The notes: a model not told the origin generated them from the sequence alone. Positions 1 through 9,690 are shown, numbered from the stretch's first letter. The stretch is DNA of 64,000 nucleotides from Clostridia bacterium (GCA_910575055.1 CAJTDC010000001.1:62001-126000); one strand, 5' to 3'. A program made the numbers and translations.

Positions 1-489
1 AATACTGCCATAAGTATCCTGTTGTGATATTGTAATACTTTGTTTTAAAAGCATATCTCCTGTGTCCATTCCTTTTGCCATATACATCGTTGTAACACCT
101 GTTTGTTTTTCACCATTGATAACAGACCATTGCAAAGGTGCTGCACCTCTATATTTTGGCAACAAAGAACCATGTACATTAATACAGCCATATTTTGGCA
201 TATTTAATATTTCTTCTGGCAATATCTGGCCAAATGCTGTAACTGCAATCAATTCTGCATTATATGTTTTTAATTTTTGTATAAATTCTTTTTCTTTTAC
301 TTTCGCTGGCTGAAGCACTTCAATACCTGCTTGTAATGCTCTTTCTTTTACAGCAGAAAAAGCCATTTTTTTTCCTCTACCTTTGGGTTTATCTGGCTGT
401 GTTACCACAGCAACTACATCATAATGTTTTAAAAGTATTTCTAATGAAGGCACAGCAAATTCTGGTGTGCCCATAAAAATAATTTTCAT
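1..489 (-). CDS. fmt: Methionyl-tRNA formyltransferase, N-terminal part (cut by window edge)
   Basis: Formylates the initiator Met-tRNA in the cytoplasm using 10-formyl-tetrahydrofolate. The 163 visible codons give the N-terminal Rossmann-like formyltransferase domain: it opens [17 protein letters not shown] and carries the family segment [18 protein letters not shown], which includes the catalytic Asn-x-His pair, followed by the conserved [17 protein letters not shown]. The C-terminal tRNA-binding domain lies outside the window. The start ATG (489) overlaps the def stop codon (ATGA), so the two are translationally coupled, the usual def-fmt arrangement. No damage is seen in the visible part. 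Confidence 0.95.
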   Translation of the reverse strand, partial: MKIIFMGTPEFAVPSLEILLKHYDVVAVVTQPDKPKGRGKKMAFSAVKERALQAGIEVLQPAKVKEKEFIQKLKTYNAELIAVTAFGQILPEEILNMPKYGCINVHGSLLPKYRGAAPLQWSVINGEKQTGVTTMYMAKGMDTGDMLLKQSITISQQDTYGSI

Positions 490-956
490 TCTTCGTCCTC
501 CCATATTGTTTCTGTATCAGGTATTGCTTTATCTGTATAAAGTACACCATCTAAATGGTCTGTTTCGTGACAAAGTGCTACTGCTAATAATTCTGTGCCT
601 TCTACTACAATTTTTTCTCCTTGTCTATTTAGTGCTTCTACTTTGACATATTCTGGACGTTCTACATGGGCACTTTTTCCGGGCAAACTTAAACAAGCCT
701 CATCTCCTACTACTGCTCCTTGTGTTTCTACTACAACAGGATTAATTAATTCAATCAGTCCTTCTCCTATATCAATTACAACCACTCTTTTTAATATGCC
801 TACTTGAGGTGCAGCAAGTCCAACACCATTTGCTTGGTACATTGTATCTGCCATATCATCTAATAATGTAGTAATTTTAGGTGTGATTTGTTTTACCTCT
901 TTGCATTTTTTCCTTAATACTTCATCACCTTTTAAACGAATTTCTCTAATAGCCAT
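486..956 (-). CDS. def: Peptide deformylase
   Basis: Removes the N-formyl group from nascent proteins; metal-dependent cytoplasmic hydrolase of 156 aa. All three family motifs are visible: motif 1 GVGLAAPQ, motif 2 EACLS (the usual EGCLS with Gly to Ala; the Cys metal ligand is kept) and motif 3 HETDH with the two His ligands and the catalytic Glu. I start at [15 protein letters not shown] (ATG at 956), preceded by AAAGGAGAAAAAGT; a longer frame to 1007 has no such ribosome site and would add 17 residues unlike the family. It overlaps fmt by 4 nt and follows the Cys-rich ORF by 23 nt, in the priA-def-fmt run. Confidence 0.95.
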   Translation of the reverse strand: MAIREIRLKGDEVLRKKCKEVKQITPKITTLLDDMADTMYQANGVGLAAPQVGILKRVVVIDIGEGLIELINPVVVETQGAVVGDEACLSLPGKSAHVERPEYVKVEALNRQGEKIVVEGTELLAVALCHETDHLDGVLYTDKAIPDTETIWEDEE

Positions 957-979
957 TACTTTTTCTCCTTTCAAAATTT

Positions 980-1339
980 TTATTCTACTATCACACGAAA
1001 GCGACACTTTTCAGCACCGTTTAATACTGTTTCAATCGTTTCTACTGTAATTTTTTTATCTGGTATTAAATTTTCAAGTACATATATAATGCTTTGTCTA
1101 GAACATTCACAAATAGAAATATCTTTATTGTTTCCACATAATACATCAGTACAAAAGCATTTTGGATAACCAATTTCGTAAATATGTTCTGGTTGTATTA
1201 TTTTTGCAAAAAAATATTCTGTATTTCCATATTTTTTATACTGTTCATCTAAACTACAACCACATTCCTCAAATTGTTTCTGCATTACTGGCAAAACACT
1301 ATCTTTTACACAATTTATTGCTTTATTTCTATAATCCAT
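980..1339 (-). CDS. Cysteine-rich hypothetical protein between priA and def
   Basis: A 119-aa protein I do not recognise with certainty. It holds a set of cysteines: one near residue 10, an ECGC pair in the N-terminal third, CFC and a further Cys around residues 62-68, CEC near residue 78, and a final C in [10 protein letters not shown]. The last segment ([12 protein letters not shown]) resembles the closing strand of V4R-like and ATC-hydrolase-like small-molecule-binding domains, which is a weak resemblance only. The start at 1339 has a good site (TGAGGAGAAAAAT-ATG). It lies 39 nt after priA and 23 nt before def, so it is co-transcribed with them. The clustered Cys suggest metal or Fe-S binding; this is inference. 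Confidence 0.6.
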   Translation of the reverse strand: MDYRNKAINCVKDSVLPVMQKQFEECGCSLDEQYKKYGNTEYFFAKIIQPEHIYEIGYPKCFCTDVLCGNNKDISICECSRQSIIYVLENLIPDKKITVETIETVLNGAEKCRFRVIVE

Positions 1340-1378
1340 ATTTTTCTCCTCAAAATACTTATACTATTATCATTTTTA

Positions 1379-3826
1379 TTATACCACATTTACTGGATCC
1401 ATTGTTAAATTTAAAAGCACGTCCCATTTTTTAAGAGCATACCACTTTTCGCAACAATATACTACAAATTGACGTAAAAGTTCCTCCTCTGGACATTTTA
1501 TTAATATTCTCCAGCGATATTCTTGACGAAATTTAGAAAGTATTGCAGGTGTAGGGCCTAATATTTCAAATTGTTTTTTACGATTATAATATAACATAAT
1601 ATCTGCTAAATACCTAGCACTTTCTATTACTTCCTTTTCATTTTTTCCAGAAAATACAACAGTAAAAATATGACAATAAGGTGGATAATTCATCATTTTA
1701 CGAATTTGTATTTCTTGTTCATAAAATGCTTCATAATCTTGTCTTGCTGCTAATAAAATACTATAATGTTCTGGAGAATATGTTTGTATAAATACCTCTC
1801 CAGACAATTCATCGCGTCCTGCTCTACCTGCTGCTTGTGTAATAAGCTGAAAACTAATTTCACTTGCTCTATAACTTGCCATATGCAATGATAAATCTGC
1901 TGCTAATATTCCTACTAATGTTACATTAGGAAAATCGTGTCCTTTTGCAATCATTTGTGTTCCTATCAATATATCTGCTTTTCCTTTACCAAACTGTTCT
2001 AATATTTTTTGATGACTATTTTTAGAGGTAGTTGTATCCAAATCCATACGCAATACCGTAGCTTCAGGAAATATTTTTTTAATTTCTTGTTCTATTTTTT
2101 GTGTTCCTGTTCCAAAATATTTGATATATTTTGAACCACATACTGGACAAACAGAAGGGTTTTGTATTCTTTCTCCACAGTAGTGACACACAAGTTCTTG
2201 TTCTGAATAGTGATAAGTGTATGCTATATCACATTGGTCACACTTCATAACGTGTCCACACTGTCTGCAAGACACAAATGTTGCATATCCTCTTCTATTT
2301 AAAAAAAGTATTGTTTGTCTTTTATTTTGTATATTTTGTCTTATTGCTTCCAAAAGTTTTCTACCAAATACAGAACGGTTTCCTTCTTCTAATTCCTGAC
2401 GCATATCTGTTACAGTAACACAGGGTAAATGACTTCCTTTTGTTCTATTTTTTAATGTTAAAAGAATATATTGTCCTGTTATTGCTTTATGATAAGTAAC
2501 TAAATCTGGTGTAGCACTTCCCATCAACAACAAACAGCCTGTCATATAACTCATTTGTATTGCCACTTCTCTTGCATCATATTTCGGCGTAGTATCAGAA
2601 CGATAACTACTTTCGTGTTCTTCATCTATTATAATCATTCCTAAATTATCAAACGGCATAAAAAGTGCAGAACGTGGGCCAATAATAATAGAAATTTCTT
2701 TTTCTCTTGCTTTTTTCCATTGGTCATACCTTTCGCCATAATTCAATCTACTATGCGTTACAGATACTTTTTCACCAAAACGAGATAAAAACCTTTCTAC
2801 CATAAGAGGCGTTAATGAAATTTCAGGTACAAGTACAATCGCCTGCTGTCCCCTTTGAAGTACCTTTTCAATCATCTGCATATAAATTTCTGTTTTTCCA
2901 CTACCTGTAATGCCATGCAATAACACAGGCTTTTTTTGTTTTTTCTCCAATAAATCAGTGAGAACAGCAAGTGCTTGTTTTTGTTCTTGTGTTGGTATAA
3001 ATGCCTCTGTAGACAACACATTACTTTTTGTTACTTGTCTTTTTTCTATTCTTTTTATTTGTTTTAAAACGTCCTTTTTCAGCAATGTTTTAATAGGGGA
3101 GTCTGTTAAAAACAATTCTTGTTTTAAATGCTTTGCTGTCACTTCTTTGCCATCTGCCAAATATTCCATTATTTTTTTTTGTGCTAACATATTCGCTTTA
3201 TTTTGTACTTTCTCCCACGTTTCTTTTATAGCAATATCATTGTCACTTAATGTATACAATATGATTTCCTTTTCATAGCTTTTTTGCTTTATTTTTTGTT
3301 TTAAAACAATCATTTCTTTTTCTTTTAAATATTGTATTGCATTTTGTGTATTTTTTCCAAGTTCTTCTTCTACTTCTTCTATAGAAGCAGTTCCTTGTTT
3401 TTGTTTTAAAAAATCAATCAGACTTTTTTCAATAGAAGAAATAAAAACGCCTTCTTCCGCTTCTTTTTTTAAAACAATCTGCCATTGAAATTTTGTTTTA
3501 ATTCCTGCTGGCATCATTGTTTGAAGGCACTGGCTTAATGTACAAAAATATTTTTTCTGCATCCATTGTGCAAGAATTATGCTTTTTTTTGTAAAAATTG
3601 GTTTTCCTTCGTCCAGTACTTTTATAATAGATTTTAATTTTTGTGATGGTACTTCTGTTTGTTCTGTTATATCTACAACATAGCCTTCTGTACTTTTATT
3701 TCCCTTACCAAAAGGAACAATGACACGAACACCTACACAAAGAGGACAATATTGTTGTGGTACAAAATAATCAAATACTTTATCTACTTCTTTATTTTTT
3801 AGACTTAATATGACTTTTGCATACAT
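1379..3826 (-). CDS. priA: Primosomal replication restart helicase PriA
   Basis: 815-aa 3'-5' superfamily 2 helicase that reloads the replisome at stalled forks. The N-terminal 3'BD domain (MYAKVILSLKNKEVDKVFDYF) is followed by Walker A HGITGSGKTEIYM (about residue 305), Walker B IIIDEEH, and a zinc-binding insertion with paired cysteines (CRQCG, CDQCD, CHYCG, CPVCG), then FGTGTQKIEQ and helicase motifs V and VI (ADLSLH, QLITQAAGRAGR). Length and order are normal. The site AGAGGGCAAATGTT precedes the ATG. It is separated from upstream rpoZ by a terminator-like hairpin at 3904-3931 and starts the priA-Cys-rich ORF-def-fmt run. Confidence 0.97.
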   Translation of the reverse strand: MYAKVILSLKNKEVDKVFDYFVPQQYCPLCVGVRVIVPFGKGNKSTEGYVVDITEQTEVPSQKLKSIIKVLDEGKPIFTKKSIILAQWMQKKYFCTLSQCLQTMMPAGIKTKFQWQIVLKKEAEEGVFISSIEKSLIDFLKQKQGTASIEEVEEELGKNTQNAIQYLKEKEMIVLKQKIKQKSYEKEIILYTLSDNDIAIKETWEKVQNKANMLAQKKIMEYLADGKEVTAKHLKQELFLTDSPIKTLLKKDVLKQIKRIEKRQVTKSNVLSTEAFIPTQEQKQALAVLTDLLEKKQKKPVLLHGITGSGKTEIYMQMIEKVLQRGQQAIVLVPEISLTPLMVERFLSRFGEKVSVTHSRLNYGERYDQWKKAREKEISIIIGPRSALFMPFDNLGMIIIDEEHESSYRSDTTPKYDAREVAIQMSYMTGCLLLMGSATPDLVTYHKAITGQYILLTLKNRTKGSHLPCVTVTDMRQELEEGNRSVFGRKLLEAIRQNIQNKRQTILFLNRRGYATFVSCRQCGHVMKCDQCDIAYTYHYSEQELVCHYCGERIQNPSVCPVCGSKYIKYFGTGTQKIEQEIKKIFPEATVLRMDLDTTTSKNSHQKILEQFGKGKADILIGTQMIAKGHDFPNVTLVGILAADLSLHMASYRASEISFQLITQAAGRAGRDELSGEVFIQTYSPEHYSILLAARQDYEAFYEQEIQIRKMMNYPPYCHIFTVVFSGKNEKEVIESARYLADIMLYYNRKKQFEILGPTPAILSKFRQEYRWRILIKCPEEELLRQFVVYCCEKWYALKKWDVLLNLTMDPVNVV

Positions 3827-3903
3827 AACATTTGCCCTCTTTCTGCTTTACAATTCTTCAAAATATTATCTGTAAAAATAGATTGCTGTATTTTATCAAA
3901 TAA

Positions 3904-3931
3904 AGGGAAACTAATTTCTATCAGTTTCCCT
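3904..3931 (-). terminator. Terminator after rpoZ
   Basis: A 9-bp perfect stem AGGGAAACT/AGTTTCCCT with a 10-nt loop. On the minus strand it is followed by TTTATTTG. It sits between rpoZ and priA and probably ends most yicC-rpoZ transcripts. Confidence 0.6.
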
Positions 3932-3969
3932 CACACTGTCAAAAACAATTTTTACGCTTTATATGTCTT

Positions 3970-4242
3970 TTATTCTTCTGTGTCTTCTTGCCAAATATCT
4001 TCCTCTTTTTGTGAGGAATTATTTTGTATAATTTTAATTTTTCCTTCCCATAGTTCATTGACAGCAATAGAAACAGAACGGTCAACTTTTGTTCTTGTTG
4101 TCATAGGTTCTGCGTGGTCTACTAATTGCCTTGCTCTTTTTGCCGCTGCAATAACTATAGTATATCTACTTCCTATTACATTCTCTGTATCAGCATCTTT
4201 ATTTAATACTTCTAATAAATCAGAATAAGATGGTCTTAACAT
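3970..4242 (-). CDS. rpoZ: RNA polymerase omega subunit
   Basis: 90-aa small subunit that chaperones beta' in RNA polymerase assembly. The N-terminal MLRPSYSDLLEVLN and the core motif VIGSRYTIVIAAAKRARQL are diagnostic, followed by the conserved VDRSVSIAVNELWEGKI. An acidic tail (about 15 residues) ends the protein. AAAGGAGAGATTGCGTT precedes the ATG. It lies 15 nt after gmk, the usual gmk-rpoZ pairing in Firmicutes. Confidence 0.95.
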   Translation of the reverse strand: MLRPSYSDLLEVLNKDADTENVIGSRYTIVIAAAKRARQLVDHAEPMTTRTKVDRSVSIAVNELWEGKIKIIQNNSSQKEEDIWQEDTEE

Positions 4243-4257
4243 AACGCAATCTCTCCT

Positions 4258-4857
4258 TTAAATAAATTTTTCTTTAATATTAATATTTCTACTGCTTTTC
4301 ATACTTTCTGCTTTTACAATAGCACAAATTGCTTCTGCTGCTTTTGCTACAGTATCATTTATTACAATATAATCATACTGAGGTACAAATTCCATTTCTT
4401 CTATTGCTCTATTCATACGACGGTCTATTGTCTGTTTATCTTCTGTACCTCTTTGTATTAATCTCTTTTTTAATTCTTTTACATCTGGTGGTACCAAAAA
4501 TACTAATATACAATCAGAATATAATTTTTTAATTTGTAAAGCACCTTGTACTTCAATTTCTAATATGACATTTTTTCCCTCTAGCATCTGCTGCTCTACA
4601 TACTTTCTAGGCGTACCATAATAATTACCACAAAATTCTGCCCATTCCAACAGTTCATTTTGTTTTTTCATATTTTCAAATGTTTCTTTATCATAAAAAT
4701 AATAATGTGTGCCATCTATTTCTCCAGTTCTTGGTGTACGAGTAGTTGCTGAAATAGACAAAGCAAAATCTTCTTTTTGTACTAACTCTTTTACAACAGT
4801 CCCTTTTCCAGAACCAGAAGGCCCAGAAATAATGACTAACATTCCTTCCTTTTTCAT
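4258..4857 (-). CDS. gmk: Guanylate kinase
   Basis: Phosphorylates GMP to GDP with ATP. The 199-aa protein has the P-loop GPSGSGKGT, the GMP-binding loop region [21 protein letters not shown], the conserved [13 protein letters not shown] and [13 protein letters not shown], and the lid [16 protein letters not shown]. The start ([15 protein letters not shown]) matches the family's length; its ATG overlaps the remA stop (ATGA), so translation is probably coupled. A nested ATG at MLVIIS is possible but has poor spacing to a ribosome site. Confidence 0.97.
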   Translation of the reverse strand: MKKEGMLVIISGPSGSGKGTVVKELVQKEDFALSISATTRTPRTGEIDGTHYYFYDKETFENMKKQNELLEWAEFCGNYYGTPRKYVEQQMLEGKNVILEIEVQGALQIKKLYSDCILVFLVPPDVKELKKRLIQRGTEDKQTIDRRMNRAIEEMEFVPQYDYIVINDTVAKAAEAICAIVKAESMKSSRNINIKEKFI

Positions 4858-5141
4858 TCTTCTTGTATTCTCCCTTCAACAGCCTTGTCTGTCTGTTTTA
4901 CTGAGTCCAGCCTTCCCCCTATTGTTACTGGTATGTTAGGAGAAAGTACAACCTGTCCTGTATCCATTATAATAACACTTCTTGTTTTTCTGCCATAAGT
5001 GGCATCAATAAGTATTCCTTTGTCTTTGCTTTCCTGCACAATTCTTTTAATTGGTGCGGAGTCTGGACTTAATATAGCAATAATATGATTTGCACAAACC
5101 ATATTGCCATATCCTATATTTAAAAATTGTATGCAATCCAT
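4854..5141 (-). CDS. remA: RemA/YlzA family regulatory protein (DUF370)
   Basis: 95-aa DNA-binding protein of the RemA family, which in Bacillus subtilis activates extracellular-matrix genes. Visible signature: [33 protein letters not shown] and [18 protein letters not shown] choose the ATG at 5141 (MDCIQFLN), which has GGAG six bases upstream and fits the family N-terminus; the in-frame ATG at 5153 would put the ribosome site inside the gene. It sits between yicC (11 nt upstream) and gmk (4-nt overlap), the classic yicC-remA-gmk-rpoZ order. Its role in this organism is inferred from the family. Confidence 0.92.
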   Translation of the reverse strand: MDCIQFLNIGYGNMVCANHIIAILSPDSAPIKRIVQESKDKGILIDATYGRKTRSVIIMDTGQVVLSPNIPVTIGGRLDSVKQTDKAVEGRIQEE

Positions 5142-5152
5142 TTTTTTCTCCA

Positions 5153-6031
5153 TTATTCTATGTTTTGTATTTGTTCTCTTATTTTCTCAATTTCACTTTT
5201 CATTTCTATTGTAACACCAGTAATTTCAATATCATTTGCTTTAGAAGCAATAGTATTTACTTCTCTATTCATTTCTTGTACCAAAAAATCTAATTTCCTT
5301 CCAATTTGTCCCCCTTTTTGTAATATATCTTTCAACTGTACAATATGGCTTTCCAATCTTGTCACTTCTTCATCTATACAACTACGGTCAGCAAATAATG
5401 CTGTTTCCATAGCAATTCTTTGTTCATCTATTTCTACTGTAGACAAAAGTTCTTTTATTCTATTTTGCAACTTTTCTTTATATTCATTTACTACAAAAGG
5501 ACATCTTTGTTTTATTGTTTCTAGCATTTTCTGTATTTGTTCTCTTTTATTTAAAATATCATTTACAAGTGCTGTTCCTTCTTTTTCTCTCATCTCTACA
5601 AATTTTGAAATCGCTTGTTCTAATGCAGGTAAAAGTATTTTCCATAAAATATCTTCTTGTCCTTCTGTTTTTTCTACTGTAATAACATCAGCAAAACGTG
5701 CCACTAAATCTAATGTATTTTGAGAAGATACATCAAATTTTTGTTCTAATTCATGTAATTTTTCTATATATGCCATTGCTAAAGGTTCATTTACTTTTAC
5801 AATAACATTATCGACAGAAAATGTTTCAAATGTAATGTATACATCTGTTTTTCCTCTTGCAATTTCTTTCATAATTCTCTTACGAATGGCATCTTCCATT
5901 CCATTCATAAAACGTGGTAATTTTATAGATATGTCATTATATCTGTGATTTACAGATTTAATTTCTACTACAAAATGGCACTCATTTGCCATATATTCTC
6001 CTCTGCCGTAACCTGTCATACTTCTTACCAT
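5153..6031 (-). CDS. yicC: YicC/YloC family endoribonuclease
   Basis: 292-aa member of the YicC family, described as an endoribonuclease involved in RNA decay. It opens with the signature [13 protein letters not shown], contains [18 protein letters not shown] and ends with the conserved block [32 protein letters not shown] (split here only for description) and [14 protein letters not shown] start at 6031 because AAAGAGG lies 9 nt upstream and the family begins here; an upstream in-frame ATG at 6055 adds eight non-family residues. It is the first gene of the yicC-remA-gmk-rpoZ operon, divergent from rqcH. Confidence 0.95.
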   Translation of the reverse strand: MVRSMTGYGRGEYMANECHFVVEIKSVNHRYNDISIKLPRFMNGMEDAIRKRIMKEIARGKTDVYITFETFSVDNVIVKVNEPLAMAYIEKLHELEQKFDVSSQNTLDLVARFADVITVEKTEGQEDILWKILLPALEQAISKFVEMREKEGTALVNDILNKREQIQKMLETIKQRCPFVVNEYKEKLQNRIKELLSTVEIDEQRIAMETALFADRSCIDEEVTRLESHIVQLKDILQKGGQIGRKLDFLVQEMNREVNTIASKANDIEITGVTIEMKSEIEKIREQIQNIE

Positions 6032-6154
6032 ACTTTTTATACCTCTTTTCTTCAAAACACTTTTAAAAACAGACTTACTTTTTGTATGGTCAAAAATAGG
6101 TCAATATACTTTTTTGTCTGCTCTTAATATAAGTGTTTTTTTGTAATCTTTCCT

Positions 6155-6184
6155 ATTATATAATACTATTGCACTTTTTATCAA
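6155..6184 (-). promoter_or_regulatory. Sigma-A type promoter for the yicC operon
   Basis: On the minus strand TTGATA (6184-6179), an 18-nt spacer and a perfect TATAAT (6160-6155). It lies about 125 nt upstream of the yicC start in the divergent yicC/rqcH spacer. Confidence 0.55.
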
Positions 6185-6318
6185 GTAAAATCAGAATAAA
6201 TTCACTAATTTTAAACTGCAAAGTATCGCTTTTTATGTTATACTAGTTTTTAAACTATCAAACACAAAAGATATATTTTTTGAAATACATCTTTTATATA
6301 CAAGAAAGGAGAGATATT

Positions 6319-8094
6319 ATGGCACTTGACGGTATTACTGTTGCAGGCATTGTATCTGAATTAAATCAAAAATTAATTGGGGGGAGAATTGATAAAATTT
6401 ACCAACCTTTATCTGATGAAATTCTTTTTACAGTAAGAAGCATAGGAGAAAACTTTAAAGTTCTTGTTTCTGCCAATTCTAATCACCCTCGTATTCATAT
6501 TACACAAATACAAAAAGAAAATCCTATTTCTCCTCCTATGTTTTGTATGGTAATGAGAAAATATATTGCAGGAGGAAAAATCACCAAAATATATCAACCT
6601 GATTTTGAAAGAATTATTGTTTTAGAAGTAGAAGCTATGAATGAATTAGGAGATATTACAGCAAAAAAACTTATACTAGAAATGATGGGAAAATATAGCA
6701 ATTTTATTGTTACAGACGAAAACAATAAAATATTAGATGCTATCAAAAGAGTTTCTCATGACAAAAGTTCTGTCAGAGAGGTATTGCCCGGAAAAGAGTA
6801 TTGTATGCCTCCATCACAGCACAAGCAAAACCCTATTTTTATAACAAAAGAACATATTTTAAAACAATTAGATAAACAATCTGGTGCCAAAGTACAAGAG
6901 GTACTTTACAAAAGTTATACAGGTATTAGTCCTATTTTTGCCAGTGAAATCTGTTTCAGAGCAGACATAGAACCTTCTTATTTTTGTGAACAGCTCACAC
7001 AACAAAATAAAGAAACACTTTTTACTGTTTTTTATGATATAGTAGAACAAATTAAAAAACAAGCATTCTCTCCTTACATTTATTATGAATTAGAAAAACA
7101 AAAGCTATTAGATTTCAGTGTAATAGATATGAAACAATTTCAATATTTTTCAAAGCAAAAATATGAAACAATTTCAGCACTTTTAGAAAAGTTTTATGCA
7201 GAAAAAGACAATCTATACCACGTACGCCAGAAATCATACGATATGCGACGTATTTTAAACACAAACATAGAGCGTTGTGCCAAAAAGAAAGAAATTCAAA
7301 AAAAGACAGAAACAGAAGTAGCAGCAAAAGATATATGGAAAGTAAAAGGGGAACTATTGACTGCTAATATACATTCCATTCCCAAAGGTGTTACTACATT
7401 TCGCACTATCAATTTTTATGATGAGCAATTAAAAGAAATTGATATTGCTATTGACCCTACCAAAACACCAGCAGAAAATGCTCAAAAATATTTTAGTAAA
7501 TACAATAAAGCAAAAAGAACATTAGCTGCACTAGAAATACAAAAAAAGCAAAATGATGAAGAACTGATTTATTTAGAAAGTATACTAAATTCTTTACAAA
7601 CTGCCAAAGAGGAGGCTGATTTAGACGAAATTCGTACAGAATTAGCAGAACAAGGATATATGAAGCGAAAAACTGTTAAAAAAAATAAATCCCAAAAACA
7701 AAAAAAGGCAAAACCATTACATTATATTTCTTCTGACGGTTTTGATATTTATGTAGGAAAAAGCAATATACAAAATGATGAATTGACATTACGCTTTGCA
7801 CAAAGCAACGACATATGGCTTCACACAAAAGAAATTCCTGGCTCTCATGTTATTATTAAAACAAATGGTATTGATATACCCAACCAAACGCTTTTAGAGG
7901 CGGCCAATCTTTCTGCATATTTCAGTAAAAGTCAAAACAGTTCTCAAGTACCTGTAGATTATACTTTTAAAAAATTTGTCAAAAAGCCTAATGGTGCAAA
8001 GCCAGGTATGGTAATATATGAAAAATATAAAACAATATATATTACACCAAATGAAACTATGGTTAAAAATTTAAAAAATAAATCGTTATTTTAA
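6319..8094 (+). CDS. rqcH: RqcH (NFACT family ribosome quality control protein)
   Basis: 591-aa homologue of RqcH/FbpA/NEMF, which binds stalled 50S subunits with tRNA-Ala and adds alanine tails to the nascent chain. The N-terminal NFACT-N domain (MALDGITVAGIVSELNQKLIGGRI..KIYQP) is followed by a long helical coiled-coil part (residues about 260-450) and a C-terminal NFACT-R domain with SDGFDIYVGKSNIQNDELT, SNDIWLHTKEIPGSHVII and PVDYTFKKFVKKP. Length is normal. I start at 6319 (AAGGAGAGATATT-ATG) rather than the upstream in-frame ATG at 6280. Monocistronic, with a terminator at 8125-8158. The older name, fibronectin-binding protein, is not supported by anything here. Confidence 0.95.
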   Translation: MALDGITVAGIVSELNQKLIGGRIDKIYQPLSDEILFTVRSIGENFKVLVSANSNHPRIHITQIQKENPISPPMFCMVMRKYIAGGKITKIYQPDFERIIVLEVEAMNELGDITAKKLILEMMGKYSNFIVTDENNKILDAIKRVSHDKSSVREVLPGKEYCMPPSQHKQNPIFITKEHILKQLDKQSGAKVQEVLYKSYTGISPIFASEICFRADIEPSYFCEQLTQQNKETLFTVFYDIVEQIKKQAFSPYIYYELEKQKLLDFSVIDMKQFQYFSKQKYETISALLEKFYAEKDNLYHVRQKSYDMRRILNTNIERCAKKKEIQKKTETEVAAKDIWKVKGELLTANIHSIPKGVTTFRTINFYDEQLKEIDIAIDPTKTPAENAQKYFSKYNKAKRTLAALEIQKKQNDEELIYLESILNSLQTAKEEADLDEIRTELAEQGYMKRKTVKKNKSQKQKKAKPLHYISSDGFDIYVGKSNIQNDELTLRFAQSNDIWLHTKEIPGSHVIIKTNGIDIPNQTLLEAANLSAYFSKSQNSSQVPVDYTFKKFVKKPNGAKPGMVIYEKYKTIYITPNETMVKNLKNKSLF

Positions 8095-8124
8095 TTCCAT
8101 AATATCCAAATAAATAATTTTATA

Positions 8125-8158
8125 GATAGAAGCAAAGTGGAAACCACTTACTTCTATC
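8125..8158 (+). terminator. Terminator after rqcH
   Basis: Stem GATAGAAG/CTTCTATC extended by AAGTGG/CCACTT around a small internal loop, with an AAA tetraloop-like turn, followed by TTTTATC. It ends rqcH and lies just before the ribosome site of the next small gene. Confidence 0.7.
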
Positions 8159-8189
8159 TTTTATCATAAAAGGAGGTATCAAACAAAAT

Positions 8190-8615
8190 ATGAAAAATAA
8201 AGAGATATTATTTATCATATTACTTAGTTTAATTCTTTGTTATCCTGTTATTTCAATACATATCTTTGAAAATAAACAAAGTGATATTTACAAAAACGCA
8301 GTAGAAGAATATAACGCAATTAATATTAATCCATATTTTAATACCAAAGAGGCTTACGAAATGGGGCTTAATTCTTTAGGTAAACCTATTTTTAAAAATG
8401 CAAAAGGGGCTTTTAAACAAGCAATGTCAGACTTTAAAAAATCTTGTGAATTTTTAGAAACAGAATTACAATTCGGAACAGTACAATATAATTGGCAAGA
8501 GTATGTTCAACAAAGAGCATGGCAACCTCAATGTGAAGAAGAACTTCAATATGAGATGAATTTATTGTTTACTTTTTTGAATGTATATAAAAATAGTTTT
8601 GACCAGTTTTATTGA
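8190..8615 (+). CDS. Small membrane-anchored or secreted hypothetical protein
   Basis: 141 aa, not recognised. Residues 5-24 (ILFIILLSLILCYPVISIHI) form one hydrophobic segment that could be a signal anchor; no lipobox Cys is seen. The rest is a helical, Lys/Glu- and aromatic-rich extracytoplasmic domain with no familiar motif. AAAGGAGG lies 16 nt upstream of the ATG, a rather long spacing. It follows the rqcH terminator, so it either has its own promoter inside that short spacer or relies on read-through. Downstream is the convergent spo0A with a shared terminator at 8698-8721. Confidence 0.6.
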   Translation: MKNKEILFIILLSLILCYPVISIHIFENKQSDIYKNAVEEYNAININPYFNTKEAYEMGLNSLGKPIFKNAKGAFKQAMSDFKKSCEFLETELQFGTVQYNWQEYVQQRAWQPQCEEELQYEMNLLFTFLNVYKNSFDQFY

Positions 8616-8697
8616 TTAAATTTGTATATATGTAATATTTTTTATTGTATTATAATACAACATTATAACAGTTATGACTGAAATAAATAGCATAAAT

Positions 8698-8721
8698 AAA
8701 CCCAAGCAAAAGCTTGGGTTT
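8698..8721. terminator. Terminator between the small membrane protein and spo0A
   Basis: Perfect 10-bp stem AAACCCAAGC/GCTTGGGTTT with an AAAA loop. It sits 13 nt beyond the spo0A stop codon and can serve both converging genes. Confidence 0.8.
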
Positions 8722-8734
8722 ATCATTTATTTTA

Positions 8735-9538
8735 CTATATTCTCAAGTATTCTGACATAATCGCTATAAATTGGCTATTTGTTGGCTTTTCTATAGGAGA
8801 ATATCCTGCTAGTTCACTATAAACTTCTTTTCCTGTTCTTTTCCAAGCAGTTTCAATGGCATGACGCATTGCCCTTTCTACTTTTCCTGCTGTTGTATTA
8901 TATTCTTTTGCAATGTCTGGATACAATCCTTTTGTCATAGAAAGAATAGCATCTTCATTTTCTATTACCATCATAACGCCTTTTCTAATAAAATGGTATC
9001 CTTTTATACTTGCTGTAATTCCCATTTTATTTAGTAATTTTGAAATGATAGTTTCCAATTCATTTCTTTTCTGTTCTTCACAATTTGAATTAATTCTTTT
9101 TTGCAAATATTCTCTTTGAAATAAATCAGTATTTTTTTGTACATTTTCTGTTCTTTTTTGTGTATTTAAGATTTGTGTAACTCTTTTTAGCAATATATTA
9201 GATTCTATAGGCTTTACCATATAATACATAGCACCTAAATCTATAGCTTGTTTTACTACATCATCTGTACCAATTACTGACAAAATAATACAATTACTGT
9301 TAATCTTTTTTTTGCTTAATTCCTCTAATACCCATAGACCATCTTTTTCCCCTAAAAGAACGTCCATTAATATCATATCTGGTCTTTTTTCTTCTGCCCT
9401 CTCTAAAGCTTTTTCCCCATTATCGACTATATCTACTACTTCTACTTTTTCATCTTCTTCCAAGTATTGTTTTATACTTTTCATGTAATTTACATCTCTG
9501 TCTGCTAAAAGTATTGTTTTTTTCAAAGTATTCAGCAT
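8735..9538 (-). CDS. spo0A: Sporulation master regulator Spo0A
   Basis: 267-aa response regulator that commits the cell to sporulation when phosphorylated. The N-terminal receiver has the phospho-acceptor Asp in MILMDVLLGEKDG (about residue 59), the Ser of LSVIG and the Lys of YYMVKP. The C-terminal Spo0A DNA-binding domain has the family core KLLNKMGITASIKGYHF, ILSMTKGLYPDIAKEY and recognition helix TAGKVERAMRHAIETAW. AAGGAGG precedes the start by 10 nt. Unusual: the acidic pocket reads ADRD (residues 12-15) where Spo0A normally has ADD, so the second Asp, a metal-site residue in receivers, is Arg. spoIVB, its usual immediate neighbour, is 3.8 kb away. Confidence 0.95.
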   Translation of the reverse strand: MLNTLKKTILLADRDVNYMKSIKQYLEEDEKVEVVDIVDNGEKALERAEEKRPDMILMDVLLGEKDGLWVLEELSKKKINSNCIILSVIGTDDVVKQAIDLGAMYYMVKPIESNILLKRVTQILNTQKRTENVQKNTDLFQREYLQKRINSNCEEQKRNELETIISKLLNKMGITASIKGYHFIRKGVMMVIENEDAILSMTKGLYPDIAKEYNTTAGKVERAMRHAIETAWKRTGKEVYSELAGYSPIEKPTNSQFIAIMSEYLRI

Positions 9539-9661
9539 ATCATCGTTTCCTCCTTTTATCGTATTTTTAACCTCTTCAGTAAAAAATGCAACAAAATGAG
9601 TACTTTCATAAAATTATAGTTAAAAAAGTATTCCCTTTCTCATTTTTTTGTGCATAATATC

Positions 9662-9690
9662 ATTATACAACTCGTTATGATTTTTTTCTA
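9662..9690 (-). promoter_or_regulatory. Possible spo0A promoter
   Basis: On the minus strand TAGAAA (4 of 6 to TTGACA), a 17-nt spacer and TATAAT, about 125 nt upstream of the spo0A start. The -35 match is weak. Confidence 0.3.
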
